Assembly: GCF_900497805.2 (NCBI RefSeq)
Contig: NW_020948983.1
Location: 17,909,029 to 17,973,028, forward strand
DNA length: 64,000 bases
From: Vombatus ursinus
Taxonomy: Eukaryota; Chordata; Mammalia; Diprotodontia; Vombatidae
Direction of reading: 5' to 3'
Position 1 is the stretch's first letter; each line of letters begins with the position of its first letter. The position numbers and the translations under genes were made by a program. The notes below the pieces were generated by a model. It was given only the letters and a program-made list of their open reading frames with translations, was not told the origin of the DNA and searched no databases. Shown here piece after piece: positions 24,010-36,199 of the stretch.

Positions 24010-24990
24010 AATCACAGGATTTGAGAGTTGGAAAGGATCTCAGAGGCTGTTTGGTCCCTCCCATACATGAAAGGAATCCCCACTTGATCATCTCCAGTCC
24101 CCAAGGAGGGGAAAACCCACCCCCTCTTAGACACCACATTTCACTCTGGAACAGCTCTCATTTTTAGGAAATATTTTCTAGGCATCAAGTCCAAATCAGC
24201 CTTTTTGCCACTTCTTACCCACTGCTCCTTTGGAACCAAACAGAATTAGTCTAATCCTTCTCAGACATGGTAGTCCTTTAGATACTTGAAGATATCTATC
24301 ATGTCATGGTGCAAGGGATAGTGCTCTGGGCCTGGAGTCAGGAAGACCTGAGTTCAAATCTGACCTCAGACACTTACTAGCTGTGGGACCCTGGGCAAGT
24401 CACTTAACTCTGTTTGCCACAGTTTCCTCATCTGTAAAATGAGCTGGAGAAGGAAATGGCAAATTATTCCAGTATCTTTGCCAAGAAAACCGCAAGTGGG
24501 GTCACGGACAGTTGGACATGACTGAAAGACAACCCAGCAAATCATGTCCTCCTGCCTCTCCCTCACCCTTTCTCCCAAGGTCTTCTCTTTACCAGGCTAA
24601 ACATGCCCAGCTGGTCTTCACATAACATGGACTAAAGATCTTCCTTTTTCTGGCTCCTCTGGATACTCTGCAGTTTCTCAATGTCTTTCTTAAATCAGGT
24701 TACCCAGAAATGAACTCCAGACTCCAGAGAAGGCCTAACAAGGACTGAATTCATCTCCTTCTTTCTGAAAACCAGACCTCTCTTAATGCAGTCTAAGATC
24801 ACACTGGTTATTTTGGATGCTACAGCACATTGCTGACTCATGGTTAGGCAGCAGTTTGCCTGAGAAAGATCCAGCAGTTTTCGTGAACTTCTAGCCCAAT
24901 AGGAATCAACAGGATGATACTTTAGCCACCCGAAAGCTACTAGAAACTTGGGGTGCATTAAGAGAAACCAGAGTTAAGGAAGGCATAATA
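24010..24990 (-). repeat. CR1/L3 LINE 3' region, split by a SINE
   Basis: 'ttgagagttggaaaggatctcagagg' through 'ggttacccagaaatgaactccag'. It resumes after the SINE at 24306-24542. Confidence 0.65.
24306..24542 (+). repeat. SINE with RTE/BovB-like tail
   Basis: Head partly lost. Core and tail 'cacggacagttggacatgactgaaagacaac' are clear. Confidence 0.85.
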
Positions 24991-25029
24991 CTTCCCTGGT
25001 CAGAATTCTTTTGAAATATTGATCTAATC

Positions 25030-25440
25030 ATCCCATTTTAGGACAGGCATTTATAAGCTAGAGATGATCCAGAGGAGGAGGGCCAGGATGGTGAGGGGTC
25101 TCAAGTTCATGCCCTATGTGGATTGGCTGAAAGAACTGAGCATGTTTAGCCTAGAGGAGGCTTAGGGGGAACATGATAACTATATTCAAGCATCTGAAAA
25201 ACCATCACATGGAGACAGGATTATATTTGCCCTATTTGGCCAAATAGTTCCCAAGAGGACAGAAGGAGGAACAATGGGTTAAAAGGGGAAATTTCAGATT
25301 TGACATAAGGAATTGTTTTCTAAGAACTAGAGATACCTCCAAGCAGAGTGGGCTGTCTCACATGGTAATAGAGTTCCCTTCTGTAGAAGGCTTCAAGCAA
25401 AGCCCAAATGAGCCCTTGTTGGGTGTGCCGTGGAGGGAAT
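25030..25440 (+). repeat. CR1/L3 LINE fragment
   Basis: 'gagatgatccagaggaggagggccaggatggtgagggg ... gtttagcctagaggaggcttaggggg' is the CR1/L3 segment after the reverse transcriptase. Confidence 0.7.
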
Positions 25441-25494
25441 TCTTGGATGAAATAAGCAGCCCAATACAGCAAGCACTTATTACCCATCATTCTT

Positions 25495-26240
25495 TCAGTT
25501 GCTCATGATCATAATCTTGACATCATCCTTGCCTCCTCACTCTTTCTCATCCAACCTACTGCAGCAGCTGCCACATCTTAACCATCTCCAGCACCACTGC
25601 ATCCCTCCCCTCCAATCCCTCTTTTCTCCTCATGCTTCCATCATTTCAGTTCAGTCCCCCCTCGACCCTTGCCTAGATTACTACAACAACCCACAAATGA
25701 ACTGTTCCTCCTACCTCAACTCCCTTCCTGCTTCTATCTTCCATAATACGGCCAAATCGGTTTTTCTTAAATGCAGATCTGACCATGTTACCTCCCTACC
25801 CAAACAATCCCAGTGGTTCCCTGTTGTGGCTTGAAGACAAACTAGAAGCTATCGAGCTTTTAAAGCCCTTCACGATCTGACCCTAACCTGTTACTTGGGT
25901 ACCACCTCAAATCTCCCCCGCCTAACCCCCCACACTCACTTTTCAACTCTGATGCCTTGTGTATGTTCTCTTCTTCCATTAGAATGTAAGCTCCTTGAGG
26001 GCAGGGATTGTCTTTCTCTTTGTTTATATGTATATACCCAGGTACTGTATGGCACACAGTAAGTGCTTAATGAATGCTAGTCACTGCCTGCCTGTAATGT
26101 ACTCACTCCTCTCCCCTGCCTCATAGAAGCTTTCTATTCCTTCAAGACAGGGTTCAAGCACTATCTTCTACATGATTATCTCAACTGCTAGTGCCTTCCC
26201 TCCCTCCTTATCTTTATTTGTCATATGTATTTATTTATAT
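25495..26240 (+). repeat. L2 LINE 3' end fragments
   Basis: Two overlapping L2 tails. The first ends 'cacacagtaagtgcttaatgaatgctag' near 26080. The second starts 'cattccttcaagacagggttcaagc'. Confidence 0.75.
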
Positions 26241-26284
26241 TTGTTTGATTGCATGCATCCTCTATATACTATGTACTTATTGTT

Positions 26285-26430
26285 TGATATATATATATAT
26301 ATATATACACATATATCTACTTACTATTTTCCCATTAGAATGTTTTTTATATATATGTGTGTATATATGTATATATATATTATATATATATATATTTACT
26401 GTTTTCCCATATATATATATATACTTACTG
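26285..26430. repeat. (TA)n and (TATATG)n rich tract
   Basis: Alternating AT runs with two near copies of 'ttactgttttccca'. The tyrosine/isoleucine-rich frames here are artefacts. Confidence 0.9.
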
Positions 26431-26561
26431 TTTTCCCACTAGAATGTTATCTTCTATGCTACCCACCTCCAGGTAGAGAGGTAATAGACTCAGAGTACAG
26501 ACTGAGACAATTTTTTTTTAATATGGGAAAATTTATTTTGCTTAACTCTACATGTTTCTAG

Positions 26562-26812
26562 GCAGCTAGGTGGCACAGTGGAAAGAGTGCCAGGCCTGGA
26601 GTCAGGAAGATTCACCTTCCTGAATTCAGATCTGGCCTCATAGACACTTACTAGCTGTGTGACCCTGGGCAAGTCACTTTACCCTCTTTACCTCAGTTTC
26701 CTCATCTGTAAAATGAGCTGGAAAAGAAAATGGCAAACCACTCCAATGTCTTTGCCAAGAAAATCTCAAATGGAGTCATGAAGGGTCAGACATGACTGAA
26801 AGATAATCTATT
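26562..26812 (+). repeat. SINE with RTE/BovB-like tail
   Basis: 'ggcagctaggtggcacagtgg' head and 'gggtcagacatgactgaaag' tail. Confidence 0.9.
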
Positions 26813-27242
26813 TCTAATGGATTCTGGTTTTTTGTTTTTCAGTTAGGGTGCGGAGAGAATGAAGACCTGAAAATAGAATAAAACTGAATTTTAATAAGAA
26901 GAATGTTAGTTTCTTGTGAATGTATTCCTGACACTTAGAACGGTGCCTGTCACAAAAGGGGTGTTCATCAACTGCTCATTTGCTTGCTTATTTATTTGTT
27001 TGTTAAGTGCCCTGCTACTTGAAGGGCACTGTGCTAGGTGGGAGTAGGGTGGGGGTAGGAGAGAGGGGTACAAATACCTGAGCTCTTGGAAGTTACTTAC
27101 ATTCTACAACATGTAGAATTAAGTAAGAACATACATTATAATATGAGAACGACAGAACAGATGCTGTAACTAAAGGATCAGGATCAGAAAAGTCTTCCTA
27201 GACAAGGTGACCATGAGTGGAGCAGTCTAGGAGGCAGAGATG

Positions 27243-27392
27243 AGGGCAGCTAGGTGGTGAAGTGGATAGAACACTGGCCCTGGAGTCAGGAGGACCTGAG
27301 TTCAAATCTGGCCTCAGACACTTAACACTTACTAGCTGTGTGACCCTGGGCAAGTCATTTAACCCCACTGCCTAGCCCCCCCCCCCAAAATA
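27243..27392 (+). repeat. Marsupial tRNA-derived SINE
   Basis: Complete, with a C-then-A tail. Confidence 0.9.
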
Positions 27393-27410
27393 CATATATA
27401 TATATTTGGG

Positions 27411-27545
27411 GAAGTTAGGTGGTGTAGTGGATAGAGCTCCAGCCTTGGAATCAGGAGGACCTGAGTTCAAATTCTGCCTCAGGCACTTGCCACTTACTAG
27501 CTGTGTGACTCTGGGCCAGCCTCACCCAAAAAAAAATTTTTTTTC
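27411..27545 (+). repeat. Marsupial tRNA-derived SINE
   Basis: Second copy close behind the first. Its core is a little shortened. Confidence 0.88.
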
Positions 27546-27619
27546 AAAATAAACAAAACAAAAAAAAAAGAGGCAGAGATAAGGAGGGTGATCATTCCAG
27601 GCAAGAGGGACAGCCCTCT

Positions 27620-27950
27620 GCAAAAGCAAAGAGCCGCAGGGGATTCAGCATCAGGTTGTGAAAACAGCAAGTAAACCAGTTTGGCTTGAAGACCAAGTTT
27701 GTGTAGGGAAATAATGTACAATAAGCCTAGAAAAGTCAGTGAGGCTGATTCTGGAAAGCTTTGAAACATTGATCCTAGAAGCAACAGGGAGCTGATGAAG
27801 TTTTTGGAACAAGAGTATGCCTTGGTGAGGCCTGTACTCTGGGAAAAATGATTTTAATAATTGTGCACAGTCTGAAAGGGAATGGACTGGAAGCTTGTAG
27901 ACCATTTGGGAGACTGTTGCAATAGTCCAGGTGAGAGGTGAATTTTTTTT
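27620..27950 (+). repeat. Old mammal-wide interspersed repeat
   Basis: Same family as 21480-23110 ('gcaagtaaaccagtttggcttgaag ... tgttgcaatagtccaggtgagagg'). Confidence 0.5.
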
Positions 27951-28374
27951 TAAAAGCCATAACCTTAAAAGGCCAAGTGAGGGGTAAAGAGTGGACAAAT
28001 ATAAGAGATATGGGGGGATTGCCTAGCCCCTACCCCAAAAAAAGGGATTCTGGGGGGATAGAATCAACACTTAGCAAATGTTTGCTGGAGAAGGAAAGAA
28101 AACCCTAAATAGGGTCTCGAAGAGTTAGACAGGACTAAAAATGACTCAACAACAGCAACAACACATATTTGTTGGACTGAATCAATCAAATGCAGCAGCA
28201 GAATTTATGTTTCCACGTTGCTTCCTGAGCACACACTCAGTACATTGCAAAAATGTACTGAGAAAAAGAAAACAAACATGGCAAATCCTTGACTAACTGT
28301 AACTCTCAGGAAAATTCATTTGTTTATCTAGTTCAGTCCTTATTAAATCTTTTTTTATTTTTTTAATGTTAATC

Positions 28375-28512
28375 TAGGGGCAGATAGGTGGTACTGTGGA
28401 TAGAGATCCAGCACTGGAATCAGAAGGGACATGAGTTCAAATCCAACCCCAGACACTAGCTGTGTGACCCTGGGCAAGTCACTTAATCCCATTGCCTCCA
28501 AAAAAAAAAAAA
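28375..28512 (+). repeat. Marsupial tRNA-derived SINE
   Basis: 'ggggcagataggtggtactgtgg' head with an A-tail of 12-13 bases. Confidence 0.9.
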
Positions 28513-29079
28513 GGTTAATCTACTTTCCTGCATTAGTGATTGATTATAATAAGTTGAACATAAAAGGCCTGGTTTTTCATTTGTCATTTATCAGTAGCAT
28601 AAAAAAAATCATTTCTTGGAGCTTCATTTTCCTCATCTTTAAAATAAGGAGTTTGGATTAGATGATTCCTGAAGGCCTCTTTCCTTCTCCAAAGTTCTGC
28701 CATCCTCTGATGAGTGGGTGGCTCTATCATCTGCCACTTGAAACACTCTTACAACAGACTCACCTGTATTTTTTTTAAATGTAATAATGATAGTAATCTC
28801 GCATTTGTTTTTTCAAAGCTCCTTTCTATCCATCATCAAAACTGAAAAAGATGAAAGTGTTCTTTCTATAAAGCATCTCTCCTACTGTGGACACTTAAAA
28901 GTAGGAAACGGTTCAATCAGCCTCGAAGATAACACCTGCCAGGCTGGTCAAATGCAAAGAATAGTGAATCTTATTGATTTTACTTTGGTAGCCTGGGGGC
29001 AAGCCTGCTGGTGGGGGAAAAAAAAACCCAACACATTCAGGCTCTCTGCAGGAGGCAAGAGACAGAAAGCCAGACAAAC

Positions 29080-29202
29080 CTGTGCTTCCAAAGCAAAACA
29101 ACCCCCAGGTGTCCACAACTTCCCTCCTGGTGGTTTAATCAGAAACTCCAGAGCAAACCTGAAATTCTTCAAAATAGCCTCTGTTTCTTCATTCCTTTCA
29201 AT
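29080..29202 (-). pseudogene. AS3MT: AS3MT exon remnant 9 (C-terminal region)
   Basis: The frame reads EETEAILKNFRFALEFLIKP and on to GGCFALEAQ, close to the human EETAAILKNSRF ... GGCSALELK segment, and is free of stops. A donor-like GTTTGT follows at 29074-29079. No convincing AG acceptor is seen at the 5' side (GGTTTGGGGG). The short final human exon with the CCGTKKSC-type end was not found downstream. Confidence 0.9.
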
Positions 29203-29274
29203 TATTCCCCCAAACCAAAGGGAGGAGGCAGAAACAAATGTTGTGAGAGGGCACTGGTTTGAGTCTCGATGGGG

Positions 29275-29660
29275 GGGGGGGGGAATTTGCCAGAAATCTT
29301 CCCATTGGATGGGGTCTCGGATTCCAAGGCTGAGAGGTCCCCACAACCTTGCCACTAGCTCCTCTCTCATTTCACAGGGCAGCCTTTTTTTAGGATTTCT
29401 TCCAGTGGCCTTTGTGAACCATGAGCACACCAACTGCCCTTGTTTTCAGCCTGACCTCAGAAGGGAGAAAAGAAAGACCTTTGAACTTCTTGATGTTTAT
29501 CTATCCAATGAGAAAGTCATGGAGCAAACTCCTATGATCCTTTCCAATCCCATGACCTTCTGACTCGATGTGCCAAGGGATTGTGCCAGAGGGCACTGAG
29601 GCAATGAACAAAAACACGGTGAACAGACCCTAAAAACATTATCAAAAAACAAAAACAACA
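29275..29660. other. Non-coding DNA beside AS3MT exon 9
   Basis: Includes a run of 13 G at about 29270-29282. The long plus-strand open frame through this area is the antisense of the AS3MT exon plus intron. Confidence 0.5.
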
Positions 29661-29669
29661 AAACCATCT

Positions 29670-30295
29670 GTCCAAAGGTCTTCAAAGCAGCACTATGTAT
29701 AACTGCAAAAAACTGATAACATCCAATATGGGAATGGTTAAATCAATGATAAAATTCTATATCACCATTAAGACAAGTATGAAGAATTCAACAAAATATA
29801 TATCTATATCTATATCTATATCTATATCTATATATATAAAACAATCTTTCTAAAGTGTAGAGCAAAAAAAAAAAATAGAACCAGATGCTGAGTGAAGTGA
29901 GCAGAACCAGGAGACTGTTACACACAGTGACAGCCATGTTGTGTGATAAGTAACGTTGATAAACTTAGCCCTTCTCAGCAAAGCAAGGATCTAAGACATC
30001 GCCAATGGAAAATGCTATCCATATCCAGAGAAAAGAACTATGGAGTTTGAATGCGGATCGAAGCATACTATTTGCTCTTTTTTTTTTTCTTCTGTTTTGT
30101 TTTGTTTCCTCTTTCTTGTGGTTCCTCCTATTGGTTCTAATTCTTCCTTACAACATGTCTAATGTGAAAATATGTTTAATAGGAGTATATATGTAGAGCC
30201 TATATCAGATTGCACACTGTCTTGGGGAGGGAAAGGGAGAAAACTTTAAAACTCAAAAGCATATGGAAATAATTGTTTAAAACTAAGAAAAAAAA
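29670..30295 (+). repeat. L1 LINE 3' end
   Basis: ORF2 end and 3' UTR: 'gctgagtgaagtgagcagaaccagg ... aaagaactatggagtttgaatgcgg' then 'aatatgtttaataggag'. A (TATATC)n run is at 29800-29835 and a (TTA)n run follows at 30310-30340. Confidence 0.85.
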
Positions 30296-30378
30296 GTAGA
30301 ATAAATGGAATTATTATTATTAATAATAATAATAATAACAGCACTTATATAGTACCTACAATCTGCCAGGGCACACTG

Positions 30379-30640
30379 GGCAGCTAGGTGATGAAGTCAA
30401 TAGAGTGCCATGCTTAGAATCAGAAAGATTTCATCTTTCTGAATTCAGATCCTACCTCAGACACTTACCAGCTATGTGACCCTGGGCAAATCACTTAACC
30501 CTGTCTGCCTCAGTTTCCTCATCTGTAAAATGAGCTGGTGAAGGAAATGGCAAACCACTCCAGTATCTTTGCCAAGAAAACTTCAAATGGAGTAATGAAG
30601 GACATGACTGAAAAATGACTGAACAACGAACAACAAAAAA
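30379..30640 (+). repeat. SINE with RTE/BovB-like tail
   Basis: 'gggcagctaggtgatgaagtc' head and 'gaaaaatgactgaacaacg' tail. Confidence 0.88.
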
Positions 30641-30893
30641 AACTTAATGACTGACATGAATAATACATTTTCCTACTATCCCTTCCCATATCATTCTTCA
30701 AAACACTCATCAATAAGATGTCTGTATAAGGCTTCCGAGGGGAAAAACTGTAAAAGGAAAATAATGAAAGATGAATAAAGGTATGTCTTTGGCTGAGGTA
30801 AAAGTGTGATAGAACTGATTTGGCATGAGAGACCCACCTAAAATGAGAAATTTGCATCAAATATCAGTTCTTTCTCATGCCCAGAAATCTCAA

Positions 30894-31479
30894 TGCTGGC
30901 GTATGGGACCTTAACCTCTAAAAAGAGTCCTTGAACTTTCCTACAAATTTCTTTTTTTTTTTTAGGCAATTGGGGCTAAGCGACTTGCCCAGGGTCACAC
31001 AGGTAATTAGTGTCAAGTATTTGGTCCGAGGCCAGATTTGAACTCAGGTCCTCCTGACTTCAGGGATGGTGCCCTATCCACTGCACCACCTAGCTGCCCC
31101 CTCAAACAAATTTCAGCAGCCCAGATCTCTGGCATTTGCCTGAGGCATCTGGCCCATTCCAGTATAATCCTTTCAACTATCCTTTCACTGTGGCCCCTGA
31201 CCCAGCCCAGCCCTTCATTCTCTGTTAGACCACCCAGGCTACTAGCCATTCCTTAATCCCATCAAGATCCTTTCACTGACCCGGTTTCCCTTTTTTCTTA
31301 TAAAAGTTTCATTCAAAACCCCCATTAAGCAACAGACTCACTAGGAATCTCACCCACCCAAATGACGTCTTAATAAACTTGCTACTTGGACTGAAAGAAG
31401 GCTTGAATGGTAGAATTCTTTCAAGGCAGACTCCAGCCCTGTATCCTTGCATTTCAGAATTCCCAGCACCCCTAGACCA
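30894..31479 (+). mobile_element. Solo LTR (endogenous retrovirus, family 1) inside AS3MT exon 8
   Basis: Related by sequence to the LTRs at 38060-38591 and 46327-46825: shared 'ggcatttgcctgagg', 'aataaacttg' with polyadenylation signal, 'ctgaaagaaggcttg' and 'cccagcacccct'. It starts TGCTGG and ends near CCACA. The flanks share a CAAT-like short repeat. A minus-strand SINE interrupts it at 30951-31100. No internal viral region is present, so it is a solo remnant. It is younger than the exon it splits and older than the SINE. Confidence 0.75.
30951..31100 (-). repeat. Marsupial tRNA-derived SINE inside the LTR
   Basis: Minus-strand copy. ACAAATTTC is found on both sides as target duplication. 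Confidence 0.92.
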
Positions 31480-32182
31480 CAATATCTCTGTTGTAAACAT
31501 CCTGATACCTATGGTCTGGGACTTTCTTGGGAAATCTGAAGAAATGAAATGTTGCCAAAACAAACTGACAATCACCTAAAATCAAGATATATTCACCCAT
31601 TTCTCTGCTAAGCACTGTGGGGAATCGAAGAATCAAGACAGTATGCACCTTGTCCCCAAGGAGTTCACAGGTGTGTTGGGAAAACAAGACAAAAACCCAA
31701 GGAGTTTGAGTGGTATGATTAAGGAGTAAAATCTAACATGAGTGGGTAGGAGTTCAGTGGAGGGAAAACTCTGTAATGGAAATGAAATGGCACACCCAAA
31801 TTGCTTTTAAGTGATGGCTTGCAAAGAATAATGAAACTGACTTCCTGCAGGGCATATCATAATTATTTAAAAGGTTGGTGTCTATATTTGATGCCACAAT
31901 CTAGCGTACTGGTTCTGGGGACCCATCATGTACATTACACATATTATCTCACTTGACCTTAACAAAAACTCTGTGATCAGGCATTAATATACCCATTTTA
32001 CAGATAAGAAAAGTAAGAGGTTAAGTGATTTGCCTAATATCACCCAGCTTCTAAGTAGCTTAGCCAGAAGAGTAGAATCTAGGTCTTTTGATTCTCAATC
32101 CAGGCCTCTTTCCACTGCCTTTTAACAAATGAGATAATATATGTGAAAAATGATTTGAGTACTATGAAAAATATAAGGTTCT

Positions 32183-32330
32183 ATTTTGGGGGGGGAGGTG
32201 AGGCAATCAGGGTTAAGTGACTTGCCCAGGGTCACACAGCTAGTGAGTATCGTGTCTGAGGCCAGATTTGAACTCAGGTCCTCCTGACTCCAGGGCTGGT
32301 GTTTTATCCATTGTGCCACCTAGCTGCCCT
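32183..32330 (-). repeat. Marsupial tRNA-derived SINE
   Basis: Minus-strand copy ending 'ccacctagctgccc'. Confidence 0.92.
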
Positions 32331-32508
32331 GTAAGGTATTCTAGGATGCAATAACAATCCCTTTGGCTGCTTTATACAAAGCACTGACGTTGATTAATTT
32401 TTTTTTTAAATTCACTTGCAGAATTTTTCCCACTGCCATTCCCATGGAAACCAGAAGTTAAGGGCCATGAACACATGAAGATGAAGGCAATTTTAGTCTA
32501 TTACTCAC

Positions 32509-32604
32509 CAGAAACCCTTTGGTTTGAAGTTAATGCTGGAAAACACAAATCAGGACCAGCTTCTAGGCTAAGCAAATTGAGAGGCATTGGTAAGTATCCT
32601 TTGT
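32509..32604 (-). pseudogene. AS3MT: AS3MT exon remnant 7, barely recognisable
   Basis: Lies where the exon with Cys206 should be. On the minus strand, the DNA (GCTTAGCCTAGAAGCTGGTC, then CATTAACTTCAAACCAAAGG) aligns by eye to the human segment coding for CPPRLVTANLITIQNKELER, and a donor GTGAGT follows at 32503-32508. No frame is kept, and an A-rich tract (32604-32640) cuts into its 5' part. This is a weak assignment, made from position and nucleotide similarity. Confidence 0.4.
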
Positions 32605-32699
32605 TAAAAAAAAAACAAAAAAACAAAAAAACAAAAAAGATGAGCCTAGCTGAAATTGGACATTCATTTCTTTGGGCTAACAGATTGTTTTAAAATGAA

Positions 32700-34150
32700 A
32701 ATACTCTTCAAAAGATTAACACATTAATGCTATAGTCTTTCATACTTCAGTGTGAATTAGTTTCATCATCTGCTTTCTTCCTTATCACCACCAAAGATTG
32801 TATGCCTTTAGGTAAGTTTTTATTGGATTGGAGATATAAAACAGGCTTAATTCTGGGGTATGTGCCTTCATTTAGAGAGGACAGCTGGTGGTAGACAAAA
32901 CATTATTTGGGGGGTTTGCACGTCATGGAGAAAAACAAGCTGGTAACAGACAAAATATTATTTGGGGCATACTAACCTTCAAAAATATTATTGTCAGTAT
33001 TTTTCCATGAATTTGTTCAATAAGCTTACACTTTCCCTTAAGGATCAGCATGGCCTCATGCACTGGCTTCCATGCATGGATTCTATAAGCTACAGCCTCT
33101 CTTAAGGGGAGACTGTCATGGTGGTCTCAAGACCACCAGGACTAATATGTAACAATACTTCAGTACTTGTCATCATCAATGTCAGTTTTCTTCCAATCTA
33201 TAAACTGGCCACAGTGTCTTTTATTGAGCCTCTAGCTAGCCTGTGAGAGGTAACACCAGAAAGAAGGCAAGATGGACACATGTGATTTATACAGTGACTA
33301 CCACAGTATCATTTCAACAAAAATGAGTCAAATACCTTCCATATATCAATCAATTAATAAGCATTTATTTAGCACCTACTATATGCCAAGCATTATAGTG
33401 GAAGTTACAAATGCAAATACTAAGGTGAGATAGTCTCAACCTGCAAGGGCCTTACATTCTACATATAATATAGCAGGCACTCAATTTGTTGAATTTAAAT
33501 TTTGAATTTCTATCATTCAGGTTCTATTTATATCACTCCCTATTCTAGTATTCTTACCAATAACTTCTTCCAGTTCCCTGTCCTCAAGGGTAATTGGTTT
33601 AGCATTGACCAATTGTGGAGCACAGAACCCAGTTTCTCTAGCCAACGTGAACAGGTCTTTCCAGAATAGAGCTCCCCCTAAACATTCACCTAAAACAACT
33701 GCATAACAACAATACAGTTAGAAGGAAGCGTAAAGGCTTATTTCCTTATAATGACTAAGATTTGGAAATAGTTAAAACCCCAGCCCAGGTTTTCCCCCAA
33801 GATATAGGAAGTAATAAATTCAATGAAGTCCAGTAAACAGCTCTAAAGCATCTACTATGCGTTCATGTATAAGGTATAGCTGCTAGAGGATAAGAGAGAG
33901 ACAAAAATAAACAAGAAATTATTTCTGCCTATTACAGTAGACCAGACCACAGCCTGGTATAAGATAAGAGAATAAGAGCCTGAATTGGCAGTAGGAATGG
34001 AAAAAAAGATAATTGAGAGATATTGTGGAGATAAAATCTTGGCACCTGATTGGACATGGGCTGAGGGAATGGGAAAAGTCAAAGACATTCTTGAGGTTTT
34101 GAGCTTGGTTTGACTTAGAAGAGCTGATCAAAAGTGGAAAGGACTGCCTC
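32700..34150. other. AS3MT intron: non-coding DNA with old repeats
   Basis: A common mammalian repeat tail at 33345-33480 ('cattatagtggaagttacaaatg ... ctgcaagggccttacattctac') and a piece of the 21480-type repeat at 33820-34090. Nothing else identified. Confidence 0.5.
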
Positions 34151-34968
34151 AAGTGATGGTGGCTCATTCCATAACCGATATATGGTCAAAGGATATGAAT
34201 AAGTTGTCAGAGGAAGAAATTCAAGCTACCAATAAATGTGAAAATAAGCTCCAAAATCACTGATAATTAGAAAAATGCAAATTAAAATGACTATGTCTCA
34301 CACCTCTCAGATTGGCAAAGTTTAAACAAAGGAAAAGGACAAATCCTGGAGGACTTATGGGAAAACAGGCATGTTTATTCCCCTTTGGTGCAGCTATGAA
34401 TGGGTCCAGCCATCCTGGGAAGTAATTTTGGAACTATGACCAAAAAGTTATTAAATTGTGCACACTCTTTGACCCAGTAATATCACTATTAGGTCTATAG
34501 CACAAAAAGATGAAAGAAAGAAGAAAAGGACTCACATATATGAAAATATTTATAACAGTTCTTTTTGTGGCGGGAAAGGATTGGAAACTGAGGAGTTGCT
34601 CAACAATTGGCTGGACAAGTTATGGCATATGAATGATGACGGAATACTACTGTGCTGTAGGAAGTGATGAAGGCAATGTTTTCAGAGAAACCAGGGAAGA
34701 TGTATGTGAACTGATGTAGAGTGAATTGAACAGAACTAGGGGAACGCTTTATACCATAACAACAATATTGAAGACAACTTTGAAAGACTTAGCAACTCTG
34801 ATCAGTGTAATCACCAACTACAATTCCAGAGGATTTGAAGATGAAACATGCTACCCACCTCCTGATAGATGGGGTGCCCTTAGAGTGCAGATTGAGACAT
34901 TTTTTGGACACAGCCAATGCAAGAACTTGTTTTGCTTGACTATACATGTTTGTAACAGGGGTTTTGTC

Positions 34969-36006
34969 AACTCTGAGGTACCACATCACACCTGTCAGAT
35001 TGCCCAACATGACAAAACAGAAAAATGATAAATTTTGGAGAAGATGTGGGAAAATTGGAACATTAAGGCATTGTTGGTGGAGTTCTGAAACGATCCAACC
35101 ATTCTGGAGAGCAATTTGGAACTATGCCCAAAAGGCTATAAAAATGCGCATACCCTTTGACCCAGCAATAGCACTTCTAGGGCCATATCCCAAAGAGATC
35201 ATACAAATGGGAAAAGGACCCACATGTACAAAAATATTTGTAGCAGCTCTTTTTGTGGTGGCAAAGAATTGGAAATTGAGAGGATGCCCATCAATTGGGG
35301 AATGGCTGAGCAAGTTGTGGTATATGAATCTAATGGAATACTATTGCGCTATAAGAAATGATGAACATTGGGGCAGCTAGGTGGTGCAGTGGATAGAGCA
35401 CAGGCCCTGAAGTCAGGAGGACCTGAGTTCAAATCTGACCTCAGACCAAACTGTGTGACCTTGGGCAAGTCACTTAACCCTGATTGCCTCAATAAATTAA
35501 AAAAAAAATTAAAAAAAAAAAAAGAAATGATGAACAGGCTGACTTCAGAAAAACCTGGAAAGATTTGTATGGTCTGATGCTGAGTGAAGTGAACAGAACC
35601 AAGAGAATGTTGTACACAATAACAGCCACGTTGTGCGATGACTAATATTGATAAACTTAACCCTTCCCAGCAATACAAGGATCTAAGACATCTCCAGAGG
35701 CCTCATGATGGAAAATGTTATCCATATCCAAAGAAAGAACTATGGAGTTGAATTGTTATTTTTTTTCTCTTCTGTTGAGTTTTGTTTCCTCTTTCTGATG
35801 GTTCCTCCTATTGGTTTTAATTTTTACTTACAACATCACTAATGTGAAAATATGTTTAATAGGAATGTAAATGTTTAATAGGAATGTAAACCTATATCAG
35901 ATTGTGTGCCATCTTGGGGAGGGTGGTGGGGGAGGAAGGGAGAGAAAAGTTTCAAACTCAAAAGCATATGGAGGTGATTATTGATAAATCAAAATAAATT
36001 AAAAAA
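34969..36006 (+). repeat. Younger L1 LINE, 5'-truncated, nested in an older L1
   Basis: A 1.04 kb insert covering the ORF2 C-terminal region (frame fragments IPFDPAIALLGPYPKE, AALFVVAKNWKLRGCP, MEYYCAIRND) and 3' UTR with an A-rich end. A 14-base target duplication ACAGGGGTTTTGTC lies at 34955-34968 and 36007-36020. A SINE is inserted near its 3' end. Confidence 0.95.
35371..35524 (+). repeat. Marsupial tRNA-derived SINE inside the younger L1
   Basis: Flanked by AAGAAATGATGAACA on both sides. Confidence 0.95.
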
Positions 36007-36199
36007 ACAGGGGTTTTGTCTTTCTTGCTTCCTCACCTGTGGAGGGTTAGAGGAGGGGAGAGATGGGAGACAGAGAAAATGTGCATCTGAAAATGAAATG
36101 AAATTTGATTTTTAAGAAGAAGTGGTAAGCTTCCCATGTTTTTCAAGCAGGAGCTAAATGATCCCTTGTGGATGGTCCCATATTGTGGGAATTCTTTTT

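Larger units (their letters stand above)
30838..31575 (-). pseudogene. AS3MT: AS3MT exon remnant 8, split by a solo LTR
   Basis: The 5' part (31575 down to about 31480) begins after an AG acceptor and reads DCQFVLATFHFFRFP and on to YQDVYNRD, matching human DCRFVSATFRLF ... CQVIYNGG. The 3' part (30893 to 30838) reads ISGHEKELIFDANFSF, matching human ITGHEKELMFDANFTF. Between them lies an LTR of about 586 bases that itself carries a SINE. The final exon codon, Lys in human, is TAG (30838-30840). The donor GTGGGT that follows looks intact. Confidence 0.92.
34155..36115 (+). repeat. Older L1 LINE 3' end, split by a younger L1
   Basis: ORF2 end and 3' UTR at 34155-34968. The UTR resumes at 36007 ('acaggggttttgtctttcttgcttcctcacctgtggaggg'). 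The gap is exactly the L1 at 34969-36006. Confidence 0.85.

Noticed and set aside
26172-26561. Membrane-like Tyr/Ile-rich protein
   Set aside because: Translation of a (TA)n tract plus an L2 tail.
28787-29563. Longest open frame in the window (258 residues, plus strand)
   Set aside because: It runs antisense through an AS3MT exon and intron, includes a poly-G run and has no family likeness or splice context.
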